A stretch of 64,000 nucleotides of DNA from positions 4,960,001 through 5,024,000 of the forward strand of contig OZ245881.1 of assembly GCA_965229505.1 (NCBI GenBank), read 5' to 3'. Origin of the DNA: UBA6059 sp040219045 (GTDB taxonomy: Bacteria > Bacteroidota > Bacteroidia > Cytophagales > Cyclobacteriaceae). Shown here piece after piece: positions 9,908 to 19,091 of this stretch (positions within the stretch are counted from its first letter, which is position 1; each line of letters opens with the position of its first letter). Under the pieces are notes generated by a model. It was not told the DNA's origin, did not search any database, and was given only the letters and a program-made list of their open reading frames with translations. Position numbers and translations under genes: made by a program.

Positions 9908-10738
9908 TTATTTTGATGGTTTCTTGATCAATTTCATTATTTGTTCTGCAGTTTCTTCCACCGCATTGTTAGATACGTCGATGATTGGACAGCCTATTCG
10001 CTTCATGATGTTTTCAGCAAACTCCAGTTCGTCAATGATACGGCCCAGGTCAGAGTAGCTGCTGTCAGGCCCTACTCCCATGGTTGTATTGCGTTCACTT
10101 CTGATATGATTGAGGCGATTCGGATGGATCGTCAAGCCTATCACCTTTCTGGAGGAGATTTCGAAGAGGTGCTTCGGCACACTCTCCTCTGCTACCAAGG
10201 GTATGTTTACTACCAGATAGCTGTGATACGAGAGATAAATACTCAGCGGCGTTTTCGAAGTGCGAGACACGCCTATCAAGACCACATCTGCCTTTTGCAG
10301 GGCACTGAGGCTCTTCCCATCATCGTTGTTGATGGCGAACTCAATCGCATGTATCCTCCTGAAGTATTCATCGTTCAGCTGCCATGAGTAATTCAGTTGA
10401 TAAACTGGTGTGGTTTTGAGCACCTTGCCCATGGACTTGACCAATGGGGAGAGTAAGTCGATACACTCAACTTGCTGCTCCAGACACTTCAAAACGAAGG
10501 TGTCTCGGACCTCTATGAGCACTGTGGAAAAAACCAGTAAAGCCGGAGAGTTTTGCTTAGCCAGCATGACTACCTCCAGCGCTTTCTTTGAGGTCTTGAC
10601 ATTGGCAAACTTGACAATGTCATAAGGATGATCGGCAAAATGCGAAGCGGCTAGTCTCGTAATGGACTCAGGCTCTAAAAAGCTCAATGAATCAGAGGCT
10701 AGGTATATGGTGTAATGAGGCATTCGCTTCTCCGGCAT
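9908..10738 (-). CDS. Pyruvate, phosphate dikinase regulatory protein (DUF299)
   Basis: A 276-residue DUF299 (PSRP) protein. This family performs ADP-dependent phosphorylation of the Thr near the catalytic His of PPDK or PEP synthase, and Pi-dependent dephosphorylation of it. The P-loop-like motif VLIGVSRTSKTPLSIYLSY and the terminal region with GCPIIDVSNNAVEETA are characteristic. Since the next gene encodes PPDK rather than PEP synthase, PPDK is the likely substrate. The start at 10738 reads MPEKRMPHYTIYLASD; an ATG five codons later is also possible. It is the first gene of the regulator-PPDK-FBPase operon. Confidence 0.9.
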   Translation of the reverse strand: MPEKRMPHYTIYLASDSLSFLEPESITRLAASHFADHPYDIVKFANVKTSKKALEVVMLAKQNSPALLVFSTVLIEVRDTFVLKCLEQQVECIDLLSPLVKSMGKVLKTTPVYQLNYSWQLNDEYFRRIHAIEFAINNDDGKSLSALQKADVVLIGVSRTSKTPLSIYLSYHSYLVVNIPLVAEESVPKHLFEISSRKVIGLTIHPNRLNHIRSERNTTMGVGPDSSYSDLGRIIDELEFAENIMKRIGCPIIDVSNNAVEETAEQIMKLIKKPSK

Positions 10739-11062
10739 CTTTTACTCGACCAAGGTGAATTACAGTCTTAAGATAATTAGAGTATTCGACAATCAATCTT
10801 TTGACAGAATTACAATCTCAATAGTTTGATTTCGATTGTTTGCTCAAATAATTGATATGCACACCTGTGCTTTACCAGACAAGCTGGACAGGTTCCATGC
10901 AATGCGGATTACAAAGATCATGTAGACTAAAGGGTGCTGACCTCAACAAACAAGTACTCCCAACAATCCACCGTTTTCCGTGGGAAAGCTTGCACGAAAA
11001 TGAGTGATATTATGGATATTGAGAATTGATCGTTCAATTCTATAACTGTATTATCATTAAGT
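10739..11062. promoter_or_regulatory. Divergent control region between PPDK and hexuronate operons
   Basis: A 324-bp gene-free stretch between two operons read in opposite directions, so it should hold both promoters. The only obvious structure is an inverted repeat with outer arms ACCTGT (10863-10868) and ACAGGT (10888-10893) and inner arms CCAG (10875-10878) and CTGG (10884-10887). This could be a regulator-binding site for the hexuronate operon. The arms are short, so chance is not excluded. I see no convincing -33/-7 promoter elements. Confidence 0.35.
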
Positions 11063-11878
11063 ATGAATCATAAAAAGGTAGCAGTCATAACCGGAGGAAG
11101 TGGCGTTCTATGTAGTGTCATGGCCTTGCATATGGCCAAAAATGGATATAAAGTGGCCATTCTGGGCCGAAGGCAATCAGTAATTGATGCTTTAGTAGAT
11201 CAAATAGTGGGTGAAGGTGGTGTAGCCTTAGGAGTCGCTACCGATGTGCTCAGGCAGGATCTCTTGGAAGAAGCGCATAAGCAGGTGAATGAGAAACTCG
11301 GTCCATGCGATGTGCTCATCAATGGCGCAGGCGGTAATCATATGGATGCAACGACAAAAGAGCCGCTACTCATTCCGGAAGAACTAGAGAAAGGTTTTTT
11401 TGGTCTCCAGTTGGATGGAGTTAGAAGTGTTTACGATCTCAATTTTCTGGGTACTTTCCTACCCTCTCAAGTCTTTGGCAAAGACATGGTAACTACCGGA
11501 GGAGGCAATATCATCAACATTTCTTCAATGAGCGCCTACAGTCCATTAACCAAGGTGATGGCCTACAGCGCAGCTAAGGCGGCAGTCTCCAATCTTACAG
11601 AATGGATGGCGGTACATTTCGCGGAGGCGGGCATACGCGTGAATGCGATGGCCCCTGGTTTCTTTCTAACCAATCAGAACAGATCGCTGCTCACTACCGA
11701 TGATGGATCATTGACTGAACGAGGAAATACGATCATCGGGAAAACCCCAATGAAGCGTTTCGGCAAACCTGAAGAGTTGCTTAGCACCCTTGATTGGATG
11801 CTAGATGAAAGGTCGTCATTTATCACAGGCACGGTAATTCCGATCGACGGGGGGTTCAATGCATTTAGCGGAGTTTGA
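11063..11878 (+). CDS. SDR oxidoreductase, probable D-mannonate oxidoreductase (fructuronate reductase)
   Basis: A 271-residue classical short-chain dehydrogenase with the cofactor motif TGGSGVLCSVMA near the N-terminus, the NGAGGNHMDA segment and an active-site YSAAK within SAYSPLTKVMAYSAAKAAV. The family form with GVLC and NGAGG is that of SDR-type D-mannonate oxidoreductases, which replace the long-chain UxuB enzyme in many bacteria. They reduce fructuronate to mannonate using NAD(P)H. The assignment is strengthened by the neighbours: its last codon is 1 bp from the start of uxuA, and uxaC follows. Confidence 0.85.
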   Translation: MNHKKVAVITGGSGVLCSVMALHMAKNGYKVAILGRRQSVIDALVDQIVGEGGVALGVATDVLRQDLLEEAHKQVNEKLGPCDVLINGAGGNHMDATTKEPLLIPEELEKGFFGLQLDGVRSVYDLNFLGTFLPSQVFGKDMVTTGGGNIINISSMSAYSPLTKVMAYSAAKAAVSNLTEWMAVHFAEAGIRVNAMAPGFFLTNQNRSLLTTDDGSLTERGNTIIGKTPMKRFGKPEELLSTLDWMLDERSSFITGTVIPIDGGFNAFSGV

Positions 11879-11879
11879 T

Positions 11880-13070
11880 ATGAATCAGCTGGAACAAACA
11901 ATGAGGTGGTACGGTCCAAATGACCCTGTGACCTTGGCAGATATCAAAATGGCCGGTGCTTCGGGTATTGTCACCGCATTGCACCACATCCCAAATGGGG
12001 AAATCTGGAGCCAGGCAGCAATACTTGAGCGAAAGCAGCTAATTGAAAATAGTGGGTTAACCTGGAGCGTGGTAGAAAGTGTCCATGTACACGAAGACAT
12101 CAAAAAAAGGACTGGAAACTATAGCACCTACATTGAAAACTACAAAACGACCATTGCCAATCTGGGTGCCTGTGGGATTGATACATTGTGTTACAATTTC
12201 ATGCCTGTCCTGGACTGGACCAGAACTGATCTTGATCATCGGATGCCGGACGGATCTACCGGACTGTATTTTGATGCCACCGCGTTTGCGGCTTTTGAAC
12301 TTCACATATTAAAGCGACCGGGAGCTGAACAGGCCTACACAGCGGAGCAGAAAGATGCGGCAAGGGAATATGCTGAAAGGTTAAGCCCAGACGCTGCGGA
12401 GGCTCTTACCAGAAATATTATTGCAGGTCTTCCGGGTACGGAAGAAGGCTACACGCTCCAACAATTTCAAGAAGTGCTCGACACTTACCGTGATATCGAC
12501 GCGGATAAGCTCAAGAAGAACTTATATGCTTTCTTATCAGAGGTGATTCCTACGGCTGAGGAGGCGGGTGTCCGTATGTGCATTCATCCTGATGATCCCC
12601 CCTTCCCTATACTAGGTTTGCCCAGAGTAGTCAGCACGGAACAGGATATCCATGAGTTGTACGAAGCTGTCAATAGCCCGGCCAATGGCCTCACTTACTG
12701 TACCGGCTCATTCGGGGTACGATCTGATAATGACCTTGTCGGAATGGTCGAGCGCTTGGGTCACCGGATTCATTTTATTCATTTACGATCAACCAAAAGG
12801 AATGAAAAGGGTGGATTCTATGAAGCGGATCACCTTACGGGAGATGTGGACATGTATGGTGTGGTAAAGGCATTGGTGGAAGAACAAAACAAGCGAAAAA
12901 AGCTGGGTAGAACGGACCTCAGAATGCCGTTTCGGCCCGATCATGGCCACAAGATGCTTGATGACCTGAGTAAACAATCAAACCCCGGCTATACCGCTAT
13001 TGGCAGGCTAAGAGGTTTAGCCGAACTCAGAGGTTTGGAATTGGGAATAAGAAGATCAATGGAGGAATGA
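11880..13070 (+). CDS. uxuA: Mannonate dehydratase
   Basis: A protein of 396 residues starting MNQLEQTMRWYGPNDPVTLA. It is the UxuA family (xylose-isomerase-like TIM barrel), which dehydrates D-mannonate to 2-keto-3-deoxygluconate. The segments CIHPDDPPFPILGLPR and HFIHLRSTKRNEKGGFYE carry the metal and substrate residues conserved in the family. An in-frame ATG exists at 11859 inside the SDR gene, but the ATG at 11880, right after the SDR stop, gives the normal N-terminus. It overlaps uxaC by 4 bp, which suggests translational coupling. Confidence 0.95.
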   Translation: MNQLEQTMRWYGPNDPVTLADIKMAGASGIVTALHHIPNGEIWSQAAILERKQLIENSGLTWSVVESVHVHEDIKKRTGNYSTYIENYKTTIANLGACGIDTLCYNFMPVLDWTRTDLDHRMPDGSTGLYFDATAFAAFELHILKRPGAEQAYTAEQKDAAREYAERLSPDAAEALTRNIIAGLPGTEEGYTLQQFQEVLDTYRDIDADKLKKNLYAFLSEVIPTAEEAGVRMCIHPDDPPFPILGLPRVVSTEQDIHELYEAVNSPANGLTYCTGSFGVRSDNDLVGMVERLGHRIHFIHLRSTKRNEKGGFYEADHLTGDVDMYGVVKALVEEQNKRKKLGRTDLRMPFRPDHGHKMLDDLSKQSNPGYTAIGRLRGLAELRGLELGIRRSMEE

Positions 13071-14467
13071 AACAATTTTTAGGCGATGATTTCTTACTCA
13101 ACAGCAAAGTCGCTGAAGAGCTCTATCACGATTTTGCTAAGCAGATGCCCATTATCGATTATCACAATCATCTTTCGCCAGAGGATATAGCGAATGACAG
13201 GCATTTCACCAATATCACAGAAGCATGGCTGGCAGGAGACCATTACAAATGGAGGGCCATGCGGGCATTTGGTGTTGATGAGTCGTATATCACAGGCGAT
13301 CAGCCTTCCAAACAAAAGTTTCTTAAGTGGTCGGAAGTGGTGCCCTACACGATAAGAAACCCACTCTACCACTGGACGCACCTGGAGCTGAGACGATATT
13401 TTAATATCAACGATATCCTAAGTCCAAATACAGCCGATAGTATCTACAACCAAACCAAAGAAGCATTTTCTGATAAGGACAAAGGATGTCAGGGACTGCT
13501 GGAAATGATGAATGTTGAGCTGCTCTGTACGACTGATGATCCAACAGACGACTTGAGGTATCATCAGCAGATTGCAGCATCGAACCTTCGGGTTAAAGTT
13601 CTCCCGACCTTTAGGCCAGATAAGGCGCTGACATTTGAATCAGCTAAGGCATTCAAAGAATACCTGCACAAACTGGAAGCCATTGCAGGGCAGCAGGTTT
13701 CAAATCTTGTGGATTACCTCTCTGCCTTAGAATCGCGCATCGACTTCTTTCATGATCATGGTTGTCGATTGTCGGATGTGAGCTTTGGAGCACTTCCGCA
13801 ACTGCTTGATAACCAGAAGGTAGACAAGCACTTTGAGGTACTCCTTGCGGGAGGTGAGCTCAAACCGATAGAAATGGAATCGTTACAGGCCTATCTGCTA
13901 CTTGAGCTCTGTAAAATGTATCACGCCAGGGGTTGGACTCAGCAATTTCATCTTGGGGTGCTTAGAAACAACAATGAACGCGCATATCGGAAACTAGGGC
14001 CAGATACCGGCTTTGATTCCATGGGAGATTTCAGTCATGCGGTCACCTTATCCAGATTCCTAAGTCGGCTCGATAACACCGACCAACTCGCCAGAACTAT
14101 CCTTTACAACCTCAACCCGCGAGATAATGACCTGTTTGCCACCATGGCCGGAAACTATCAGGACGGAAAGATTCGAGGGAAAATCCAATTTGGAACGGGC
14201 TGGTGGTTTTTGGACCAAAAAATGGGGATGGAAGCCCAGATCAATTCCTTATCCAACATGGGCCTCCTGAGTTGTTTTGTGGGAATGCTCACAGATTCCA
14301 GAAGCTTCCTTTCATTTCCAAGGCACGAGTACTTCAGAAGAGTTCTTTGCAATCTGATTGGACAGGATGTGCACAACGGTGAGCTGCCTCATGATGTCCC
14401 CTTTCTTGGCACTATCGTAAAAGACATTTGTTACCACAATGCGAAGAACTATTTTCGATTTGAGTAA
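13067..14467 (+). CDS. uxaC: Glucuronate (uronate) isomerase
   Basis: A 466-residue full-length UxaC that isomerises D-glucuronate to fructuronate, and galacturonate to tagaturonate. It belongs to the amidohydrolase superfamily: the N-terminal metal motif is in MPIIDYHNHLSPEDIAND, and the C-terminal TDSRSFLSFPRHEYFRR is a family signature. It is the last gene of the SDR-uxuA-uxaC operon. Together they take glucuronate to 2-keto-3-deoxygluconate. No KDG kinase, aldolase, transporter or GntR regulator is in this window. The gene converges on galK with a 36-bp gap. Confidence 0.96.
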   Translation: MKQFLGDDFLLNSKVAEELYHDFAKQMPIIDYHNHLSPEDIANDRHFTNITEAWLAGDHYKWRAMRAFGVDESYITGDQPSKQKFLKWSEVVPYTIRNPLYHWTHLELRRYFNINDILSPNTADSIYNQTKEAFSDKDKGCQGLLEMMNVELLCTTDDPTDDLRYHQQIAASNLRVKVLPTFRPDKALTFESAKAFKEYLHKLEAIAGQQVSNLVDYLSALESRIDFFHDHGCRLSDVSFGALPQLLDNQKVDKHFEVLLAGGELKPIEMESLQAYLLLELCKMYHARGWTQQFHLGVLRNNNERAYRKLGPDTGFDSMGDFSHAVTLSRFLSRLDNTDQLARTILYNLNPRDNDLFATMAGNYQDGKIRGKIQFGTGWWFLDQKMGMEAQINSLSNMGLLSCFVGMLTDSRSFLSFPRHEYFRRVLCNLIGQDVHNGELPHDVPFLGTIVKDICYHNAKNYFRFE

Positions 14468-14503
14468 CTGGTTGGTACTTCAACTTTCAATCAATTCCCT
14501 GGT

Positions 14504-15673
14504 CTAGATTGATCTTGTTCCCGCTCCAACCTCTACCGAAATTGGCGTCATCTCAAAGTCAAACCTCTCTTGATATGCCTTGCTGAGCTCCGCGATAAAC
14601 TGGTCTTTCCCTTGCCGATGTACCAAATTGATAGTGCATCCACCAAAGCCGCCCCCCATCATCCTGGCACCAAGGACGGCATCTTGAGTTTTAGCAAAGT
14701 CAACCATGAAATCAATTTCAGCGCAAGTGATTTCATACTTATGCTGCATCCCCGCGTGTGCTTCATACAGAATCAAACCGGCTGCTATAAAATCCTTCTT
14801 TTCAAAGGCCTGGGCAAAAGCAATCACCCTTTGATTTTCTTCGATGATGTACTCGCAACGCTTGAGCGTGACCGGATCGAAAACTAATGGAGGAGCTGTC
14901 AGCATTGCCAGTCGTGCGTCTCGAAGCGACTTCACCTCAGGGTAGTGCTGCCGGAGGATTACCACACCAGCTTCACATTGTTGCCGGCGGATATTGTATT
15001 CGGAACTGGCCAGGTTATGCTCCACATTGGAGTTGCACAGAACCAGCGTGTAGTCATCCAGAGATAACGAAACTTCGCGGTAGTCCAGAGAAGCACAGTC
15101 CAATAGGATCGCTGCATTCTCAGCACCCATCAGGCTCGCGTACTGATCCATGATACCGCACCTCACTCCGGCAAAATCATGCTCCGCCTTTTGAGAATAC
15201 CTGGCCAGCATCGATTTGGCTATGCCTAAGCCAAACAACTCACTCAACCCATGGCCGACAGCATTTTCCAGGGCCGCAGAGGATGATAGCCCGGCTCCTA
15301 TCGGAATATCTCCGCCGAAAACGATGTTCACCTCTTCTATTGGATGTCCGGCTGTTTTCAGCTGATGAATCACCCCTATCACATAGTTCTTCCAACCTCC
15401 ATTAGGCAAAGGGCTTAAATCTCTTTTCAACGAAAAAGCATGCGACGCTTTCATGTCAAGCGACACAACCTTAGACTCACTGTGAGACTTACTTATGGTC
15501 AGGTAAATACCCTTGTCAATTGCGGCAGGCATGACGAACCCATTGTTATAATCAGTATGCTCACCAATGAGATTAATGCGACCGGGAGAAAAAATGGTTT
15601 GTTGGTCACACTCGACACCAAACAACGTTTTATGCTTGTTGATGATCCTATCCAGAAGGACTTGATTATACAT
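14504..15673 (-). CDS. galK: Galactokinase
   Basis: A GHMP kinase of about 389 residues phosphorylating galactose at C1. It has the galactokinase signature FSPGRINLIGEHTDYNNGFV near the N-terminus, the ATP-binding motif PIGAGLSSSAALENA and the C-terminal motif MMGGGFGGCTINLV. An upstream in-frame start at 15700 would overlap the permease gene by 35 bp. The internal ATG at 15673 gives the usual family N-terminus and an 8-bp overlap, so it is preferred. It is co-oriented with, and overlaps, the APC permease gene upstream. No galT or galE is nearby. Confidence 0.94.
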   Translation of the reverse strand: MYNQVLLDRIINKHKTLFGVECDQQTIFSPGRINLIGEHTDYNNGFVMPAAIDKGIYLTISKSHSESKVVSLDMKASHAFSLKRDLSPLPNGGWKNYVIGVIHQLKTAGHPIEEVNIVFGGDIPIGAGLSSSAALENAVGHGLSELFGLGIAKSMLARYSQKAEHDFAGVRCGIMDQYASLMGAENAAILLDCASLDYREVSLSLDDYTLVLCNSNVEHNLASSEYNIRRQQCEAGVVILRQHYPEVKSLRDARLAMLTAPPLVFDPVTLKRCEYIIEENQRVIAFAQAFEKKDFIAAGLILYEAHAGMQHKYEITCAEIDFMVDFAKTQDAVLGARMMGGGFGGCTINLVHRQGKDQFIAELSKAYQERFDFEMTPISVEVGAGTRSI

Positions 15674-17081
15674 TTGACCCATCAATTCCCAGGTGTGCAT
15701 TCATCTTATCGCGCATACCCGTGCGACCATATGATCGACTGGCTACCGCGTAAAACAACAAACCCATCAGCAGCCAACAGCCAACAATAGACCATTCTAT
15801 GGTATTGAGTGCTGATGCATTTCCCGGTAGGTACAAATAAACCAGACCTAAGCTTGATAGGAAAGCCATTGCTCCTACCCATTTCCCCTGAAAGACCTTA
15901 AAGGGTCGGGGCATTTCGGGTGCTTTCTTTCTGAGCTGATAAAAAGAGAGCGCCACCAGACTCCAGGAGATGACGATCCCCAGACCACCGGCATTCACGA
16001 GCCAGCCCATCGCTTCCTTACCAAACAATGTAGCGAGCACGGAAGTCACCGTCACAAATAGAATCGCAGTGATGGGAGACTTGAATTTAGGGTGTAGTAC
16101 CGCAAATGCCTTGGGCAACATTCCTGAGTAGCCCATGGCATAAATGGCGCGCGTAGCACCAACGAAAAAACTATTCCAACTGGTCACAATACCGGCCAGG
16201 CCAGCGAGTATCAACAAGTCCTTCGCCCATGTCCCACCATAGATTTTCTCCATGGCTAGTGCTGGTGCCAAAGAACTGCCTTCGAGCTCGGTAACCGAAA
16301 GTGTATTTCCAACGCTGTAGATAATAGCCGTGTACCAGAAAATGGCCAGGAGAACAGATAGGATCAAAATCTTACCAATTTGCTTAAACGGCAAATTGAT
16401 TTCTTCAGCAGCCTGCGGGATCACGTCAAATCCGACAAACATAAAAGGCGTCATCACGATAACAACCAATAGACCAGTTGACATACTGGTGGTATCCCAA
16501 ACCTCCAAACCTGAGACCTGCTCGCCTGGGCTAAACACACTCCCGAAGATCAGCATCAGACCAGCCACCAGGATAAACAGTGTAAAGATGGTCTGAATAA
16601 ATGCTGCTGATTTGACTCCCAAAAAGTTGATCACTCCGATCAGGACAGACCCAACGATACCAATAACCACCCAGTCAAGGTAAATGGGATTGCCGAGTAC
16701 GTGCCAAATTGGGGTACCTTCAGAAAGAGGAACAAGATTGCCCAGCACTACCGGAAGGGCCACTGCCTCGAATGCGCAAACAGAGACATAGCCAAGAATA
16801 ATAAACCATGTGCAGAAAAAGGAAGCATCCAACCCCAGCCCGCGAAAGCTAAAAACATGCTCACCGCCTACCTTGGGCATAGCCGAAGTAAGCTCTGAAT
16901 AAGTGAGACCTACTAAGGCGACTACCAACCCGCCAATGAAGAAAGCCACAATGGCGCCAGGGACTCCCGCTTTGAGTATCCATTCACTGGTCAACACTAC
17001 CCAGCCCCAGCCGATCATTGCACCAAAGGATAGGGTGAATATGTCCCATTTGCCAAGTACCCGATTAAACTTTGAACTCAT
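15666..17081 (-). CDS. APC superfamily permease
   Basis: A 471-residue integral membrane protein with about twelve predicted helices. The first helix carries the APC-family substrate motif FGAMIGWGWVVL. TYSELTSAMPKVGGEHVFSF (near residue 65) is the conserved segment after helix 2. The family mainly transports amino acids by proton or sodium symport. The overlap with galK suggests co-expression, but nothing in the sequence shows that the substrate is a sugar. Substrate unknown. Confidence 0.85.
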   Translation of the reverse strand: MSSKFNRVLGKWDIFTLSFGAMIGWGWVVLTSEWILKAGVPGAIVAFFIGGLVVALVGLTYSELTSAMPKVGGEHVFSFRGLGLDASFFCTWFIILGYVSVCAFEAVALPVVLGNLVPLSEGTPIWHVLGNPIYLDWVVIGIVGSVLIGVINFLGVKSAAFIQTIFTLFILVAGLMLIFGSVFSPGEQVSGLEVWDTTSMSTGLLVVIVMTPFMFVGFDVIPQAAEEINLPFKQIGKILILSVLLAIFWYTAIIYSVGNTLSVTELEGSSLAPALAMEKIYGGTWAKDLLILAGLAGIVTSWNSFFVGATRAIYAMGYSGMLPKAFAVLHPKFKSPITAILFVTVTSVLATLFGKEAMGWLVNAGGLGIVISWSLVALSFYQLRKKAPEMPRPFKVFQGKWVGAMAFLSSLGLVYLYLPGNASALNTIEWSIVGCWLLMGLLFYAVASRSYGRTGMRDKMNAHLGIDGSNV

Positions 17082-17270
17082 GTCATTTTGATCTTTTCGC
17101 TGTTTTCAAACTCTATCACCCCTAGCCTTGTTAAACTCGTGGACGTACAAAGATCCAGAGATTTCTTTGAGACCTATTGTACAACCACAATTCTCGCAAT
17201 GAAATAATGGATGCACTCCGAGTAAGATCGGGGCATCATTTCCGAAAACTGAATCCAAAGTAGCCAATTC

Positions 17271-18059
17271 ATGAAAGCAACCGCCTATAAAGTACTGAAC
17301 ATTCTCGCCTTGATCGCTGTAATAGTGGTCAATACGCTAGCGAACACATTGCCCATCAATGGTCTGCGCACGGGTGAAGTATCCGCTCAGTATGAAAACC
17401 TGATTACTCCTGCGGGCTTTGCATTTAGCATATGGTCGGTGATTTATCTTGGTCTTATCGCCTTTGTGATCTTTCAAGCCTTGGCAGCCAACTCCGGCAA
17501 CTCAGGTTCCAAAAGCCTGTCAGTCAATCTGGGGCCTCCTTTCCTGATTAGTTGTGCTTCCAATATCGGATGGATTTTCTCCTGGCATTACCAGAATATA
17601 GACTTAAGTCTGGTATTCATGGGTCTGCTGCTCGTATCGTTGATAGATATTAACATTCGGGTCTTCACTTTAAGGACCGGGCAAACTTCCAAGGGGTTTA
17701 CCTGGTTTGTATGGGCGCCACTGGGGCTATATCTCGGTTGGATATGTGTGGCCACTATCGTGAATGTTGCTGTCTATTTCACTTCGATTGACTGGAACCA
17801 AATGGGCATCAGTGCAACGGTTTGGGCTGTGACGATGATATGCGTTGGAGGGCTGGTTGGTCTCTGGCTACTACTAAAAATGAGGTTAATACCGGCGGCC
17901 ATCAGCATTGGATGGGGTCTCTTTGGGATCTTCATGAAACAGCGTCAGTTGGAAGGTCCACATGCTGTAATGACCGCCTGTTTGATCATGATAGGTCTCT
18001 TGGCCATCGGTATAGGCTGGTCACTCTTCAAGCGAAAACAGTCAGAAATGATGAACTAG
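17271..18059 (+). CDS. TspO/MBR-related membrane protein (tryptophan-rich sensory type)
   Basis: A 262-residue polytopic membrane protein with about seven hydrophobic segments. The N-terminal half has ITPAGFAFSIWSVIYLGLIAF, and later segments are tryptophan-rich (SNIGWIFSWHYQ, FTWFVWAPLGLYLGWICVA). This is the pattern of the long TspO/MBR-like proteins of Bacteroidota, which extend the five-helix TspO core. TspO proteins bind tetrapyrroles and influence stress and photosynthesis regulation in some bacteria. The function here is unknown. Monocistronic. Confidence 0.7.
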   Translation: MKATAYKVLNILALIAVIVVNTLANTLPINGLRTGEVSAQYENLITPAGFAFSIWSVIYLGLIAFVIFQALAANSGNSGSKSLSVNLGPPFLISCASNIGWIFSWHYQNIDLSLVFMGLLLVSLIDINIRVFTLRTGQTSKGFTWFVWAPLGLYLGWICVATIVNVAVYFTSIDWNQMGISATVWAVTMICVGGLVGLWLLLKMRLIPAAISIGWGLFGIFMKQRQLEGPHAVMTACLIMIGLLAIGIGWSLFKRKQSEMMN

Positions 18060-18167
18060 ACTGGCTGGCCCTCCTGTTGGAGACCATCTTGTGAGTCACT
18101 GAATTCATCATGTACACGCATCAAAGTATAGCCTGTGACCAAATAGGTTTCTGTCGTCATAACCATT

Positions 18168-18860
18168 ATGAAAACATCATTTGAAATAGAAATCACAAAA
18201 GTCACGGAGGTATTGGATGTTCCTCATTCCTGGCTGGACGCACAGTATGTGGAGCTACTGGAAAAATGTGATGTAGATGACATAAAGGATATTTCACAAG
18301 AGGAAATCAGAGATTATGTACTCCTTGCACTGCAAGACCTTGAGCCGGATGAGGCGGCAGAGCTCCTACTCCAAACTAAGTTGGCTGAAAAGCTCACCAA
18401 AGGTAAAATTGAAAACCTGGCTCAGGAGATGAAAAATGAGCGGGTTTGGGAAGAGTACATGGATATCTCATTGCACGAAAAACTCTACCATTGCGCCTCG
18501 CTGCTCTACGCAGCACTCCCAAGAAAAGTCTCTGAAGCTGACGCCCGATTTTGCACTCTGACCATAACACCTCAATCACCTTTCAGCGCCAAAGCCCTGG
18601 CTGACCTTGATGAGTCCATGCTTACCAGAATGCTTGCCGACGGAATGTCTGACCACAGTATCCTGGTTAGATTTTTCAAGGATAAGCTGGTTAGCGGCCC
18701 TTTTGCTGAAGCCGAACACATCGTATGGCAATATGAGGTGACCAAATCAGAAACCCCTCCATTCACGATAAATCTCTATACCTCAGCTTATTGGCTGGGA
18801 GATTTGAGAAAAGGGCAGGTGTACAACTCAGATGCTTTCTCCGATAAATCGGCTTCATAA
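18168..18860 (+). CDS. Hypothetical cytoplasmic protein
   Basis: A 230-residue soluble protein without signal peptide or membrane helices. It is acidic and helix-rich in the first half (EEIRDYVLLALQDLEPDEAAELLLQ), and the second half has more beta-like segments ending in INLYTSAYWLGDLRKGQVYN. I recognise no domain. It lies downstream of the TspO-like gene on the same strand with a 108-bp gap and is followed by a repeat element. The codon pattern and length support a real gene. Confidence 0.65.
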   Translation: MKTSFEIEITKVTEVLDVPHSWLDAQYVELLEKCDVDDIKDISQEEIRDYVLLALQDLEPDEAAELLLQTKLAEKLTKGKIENLAQEMKNERVWEEYMDISLHEKLYHCASLLYAALPRKVSEADARFCTLTITPQSPFSAKALADLDESMLTRMLADGMSDHSILVRFFKDKLVSGPFAEAEHIVWQYEVTKSETPPFTINLYTSAYWLGDLRKGQVYNSDAFSDKSAS

Positions 18861-18881
18861 GATTTAGGACTGGAAGCAAAA

Positions 18882-19070
18882 AAAGGAGCTGTGTAATAAA
18901 GCCATTTGAGCTAGAACATCGCAAAATAATCTTCTACTTTCTGAAAGGCAACACCCGCCTAACCGCCCTCAAGGGCGGAATTTATCCCCTTGAGGGGATT
19001 ATAGGGGTGTCTTTAAGATGTCAAATTAAATTCTGCGATTTCTTAAAGTTGGACTTATTGCACAGCCCTT
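18882..19070. repeat. MITE-like imperfect inverted-repeat element with internal palindromes
   Basis: The ends form an imperfect terminal inverted repeat. The left end contains GAGCTGTGTAATAAAGCC (18886-18903), and the right end read on the other strand contains GGGCTGTGCAATAAGTCC. The similarity continues inward to ATCGCAAAATAA against ATCGCAGAATTT. In the middle are two perfect short palindromes: CCGCCCT-CA-AGGGCGG (18963-18978) and ATCCCCT-TG-AGGGGAT (18984-18999). There is no coding potential. The structure suggests a non-autonomous mobile element or a nested REP-like repeat. It may also serve as a bidirectional terminator between the two convergent genes. Confidence 0.6.
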
Positions 19071-19091
19071 TCTACTATAGCTGGTCGGTGA

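Noticed and set aside
11674..11919. Minus-strand frame across the SDR-uxuA junction
   Set aside because: Shadow of two overlapping genes whose products are clearly recognised on the + strand.
18950..19020. CRISPR-like array suggested by repeated GGGG/CCCC palindromes
   Set aside because: Only two different palindromes with no regular spacers; no cas genes in the window.
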